Positions 62,092 to 64,000 of a DNA stretch of 64,000 bases are shown piece by piece. The stretch is taken from the NCBI GenBank assembly GCA_905183005.1, contig CAJJDO010000136.1, positions 2,945-66,944 on the forward strand, written 5' to 3'. A program made the position numbers and the translations under genes. The notes beneath the pieces are model-generated. The model did not search any database and was not told where the DNA came from. It saw nothing but the letters and a program-made list of their open reading frames with translations. The stretch is from Paramecium pentaurelia. Lineage: Eukaryota > Ciliophora > Oligohymenophorea > Peniculida > Parameciidae. Each line of letters begins with the position of its first letter. The stretch's first letter is position 1.

Positions 62092-63298
62092 TCAAGCTGT
62101 TTAATAATGACCCAGCCATTTCACTCGTTTACCATTTAACCATTCCCCCTCTCTACATAATCCCCCTTTCGAATAAAATGTACCATTTCCATGCTCTCTA
62201 CCTTCAAACCAATTTCCCTTATACATAGATCCATCTTAATAAGTAAAGTCTCCAAACCCATGTTTCTTATCATTGATATACTTAAAGAAATATTAGTATT
62301 TGTTACATATCCATCATATAATCTTCCATCAGGCCATGTAAATGTACCATAACCATCCATCTAATTATTTTTCCATTATCCTTCATACTTTCTACCATCA
62401 CCAAAATTAAATACTCCTTTACCATTAAATTTATTTTCACTTATTTGTCCTACATAACTAATCAAAATATATATAATTTATTAAACCTTGAACCATCTTA
62501 AAAATGAAATTCTCCAAACCCTGTCTTCTTCCCATCAACAAACTTTCCTTTAAAATTCGTCCCATCTGGATATCTTTCAATACCTTCTCCTTGTTATTTA
62601 TCATTTACCCATTCCCCTTCATAAACATATCCTAAAGTTGTAATTTGTTTCCCTCTCCCATTAGCCATATTCCTTAGAAATTCCCCTTCATAATAGTCTC
62701 CTGTTGCTAAAATAAGTCTGCCATATCCCCACATCTTATCATCCTTCCAAAAACCTTCATAGATACTATTATCTGAAAAGATTGCCCTGCCCTTACAATG
62801 ACGCAAACCTAGTTTCCATTATCCTACATATATGGTGCCATCTTATAGTTGATAGGGTTCATGATGAGGCAAAGCAAGTTCATCTTCTGTATAATTCAAT
62901 TATTTTAGATATTCTTTGTAGTTAAAATTACCAATTTTATAGATTAGATTATTTACTATTGTTGAATATTCACTGAATTTGCGTTCTACTTTAGTAGCAT
63001 TTAAAGGGGAGTGATCAATCTAGTATGGTTATTGAAAATACAACTTCTTGGATAGGTTCATCAATTGCATTAGTAATTTAAGCTGGTAGTTCATGACTAT
63101 GTTAACTATCAATGGTGATTATTAATGGATTCTATTGTTCTTTCTTTTTATTTCTCCATTCTAGAGATTTAATACATTGATAGGAATACTTCGATAGGCT
63201 CTTTAAATAATAATTGCATTATGAGAGTAATAAGTTAGGGTAGAGAATTCAAATAGACTCACCATTTTTGTTCCCTAAACACCACAACAAGTTCCCAT
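62092..63298 (-). CDS. IQ-motif and MORN-repeat protein with N-terminal acylation signal
   Basis: This is a 366-residue protein. Four introns are placed: 63161-63189 (29 nt), 63020-63041 (22 nt), 62458-62486 (29 nt) and 62281-62306 (26 nt). The length then divides by three. The start MGTCCGVQGTK offers Gly2 for myristoylation and Cys4/Cys5 for palmitoylation. An IQ calmodulin-binding motif follows, completed across the first intron (AIIIQRAYRKWRNKKK, about residues 29-44). After a 90-residue linker there are about ten MORN repeats (for example YEGFWKDDKMWGYG, YEGEWVNDKQQGEG, YEGQWKNNQMDGYG). MORN proteins bind membranes or form cortical and ciliary scaffolds. The acyl signal plus IQ suggests a calmodulin-regulated cortical protein. 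It starts 189 bp from a divergent gene. Confidence 0.9.
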
Positions 63299-63487
63299 AT
63301 TATATTATAAAAAATAATTGCATTAAATTATATAATTATGATAGTATTATAATTTGTGATAATTTTATGAATTAGAAATGAAGTGTTGATTAAGTGAAAA
63401 TATAGATATAAAATGTTATTGGAAAACTCTTATTATTATGATGAGAGATAAGAAATTAAATATATATATAAATAATATAAATTATTA
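63299..63487. promoter_or_regulatory. Divergent promoter region
   Basis: This is 189 bp of AT-rich DNA between the ATGs of two head-to-head genes. It must hold both promoters and leaders unless transcripts overlap. No specific element is recognised. Confidence 0.4.
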
Positions 63488-64000
63488 ATGTAGAATAATT
63501 AAGGTGGTTAGAGTTTGCGAATTGAAAATGGTTCTGATGATCGAAGATTAGAGAGATTGGAAAGTAAGGATTTTAATTTTGATTAGGTAGTCAAACCAAT
63601 AAATTCAAATATATCTAGATTTAATTCATTGTTGTAGGTGTGGAAAGAACATGATATACCTGAATATCATTAGAAGTACTACTATAATGTGATAATGAAA
63701 CATTAGCAATAAGCTGATGAATTAATGAGAATTGAGATTGATAGCATTACAAACAATAAAAGTGTTGTTAGAACTTTACATCAGTTGACAATAGGAAGGG
63801 AAAGATGTCTTAAAGAAATATCTAGAGCTAAGCAAGGAAATATTTCAGATTTCTTGAAAACAATTTCAAAATTTATTTATGATCTTCGCAAACTCACTTT
63901 GAATTTAATTGAATTCCATAGGAAATGGATAAATTCTTTAAATTCTAAGTACGAGTACAATTATATATGGAGAATTAAGGATAGAAATTATTTGCATTAA
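63488..64000 (+). CDS. Unknown helical protein, 3'-truncated by window edge
   Basis: The frame is open for 171 codons from ATG to the edge, with the last codon TAA read as Gln. It begins MQNNQGGQSLRIENGSDDRR. It is charged and predicted largely helical (YYYNVIMKHQQQADELMRIE; LHQLTIGRERCLKEISRAKQ; FIYDLRKLTLNLIEFHRKWI). No signal peptide or recognised domain is seen in this part. An intron near the right end cannot be excluded. The helical N-terminus before a conserved VxTLHQLTIGREqCLK-like block suggests an axonemal or basal-body protein, but this is only an impression. Confidence 0.6.

Overview
This window looks like a macronuclear scaffold of a ciliate, most probably Paramecium (species not determinable by eye). 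In-frame TAA and TAG sit where glutamine is expected in every recognisable protein (dynamin, aldo-keto reductase, Aurora kinase, SmB, AP-2 sigma). Every recognisable protein ends at TGA. The DNA is very AT-rich. Genes are interrupted by very small introns, 20-32 nt in nearly all well-resolved cases, that start GTA/GTT/GTG and usually end TAG. About 40 were placed by hand, and nearly all gene models given here come out divisible by three. Standard-code ORF calling therefore shatters almost every gene. Trichocyst-matrix-like and surface-antigen-like proteins also fit Paramecium.

Layout. 1-3.2 kb: AT-rich, with only a weak gene remnant. 4.46-12.84 kb: one giant secreted, Cys-rich, multi-pass membrane protein, whose 5' part is repeated at 3.2 kb because of an assembly join. 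14.1-22.2 kb (minus): a very large NACHT-pentapeptide-WD40 protein (NLR-like architecture) carrying two frame lesions. 25.5-34.8 kb: a family-2 glycosyltransferase, an unresolved gene, an unknown basic protein, a dynamin, a three-repeat Myb and a Kv-beta-like aldo-keto reductase. 35.1-39.2 kb: a tandem triplet of Cys-rich, probably GPI-anchored surface proteins, with a fourth relative at 45.6 kb. 39.9-43.9 kb (minus): a pseudokinase, a minimal tRNA-splicing endonuclease subunit, a small dually acylated Q/N-rich protein and a J-domain protein. 44.2-51.3 kb (plus): a coiled-coil protein, the fourth surface protein, a TOG-array protein and a trichocyst matrix-like protein. 51.4-63.3 kb (minus): SmB, a coiled-coil protein, a coiled-coil-WD40 protein, a 1,252-residue type I membrane protein of unknown function, AP-2 sigma, Aurora kinase and an IQ-MORN protein. 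A plus-strand gene runs off the right edge.

Two single-N positions (3842 and 53355) each join perfect direct repeats of 1.23 and 1.12 kb. These look like unmerged overlapping contig ends, so the apparent duplicated gene fragments there are probably artefacts.

The genes are not operonic. Several serve the cell surface, secretion or cilia (surface antigens, trichocyst matrix, AP-2 sigma, dynamin, TOG-array, MORN), but they are ordinary dispersed eukaryotic genes with short spacers (18-240 bp within clusters).
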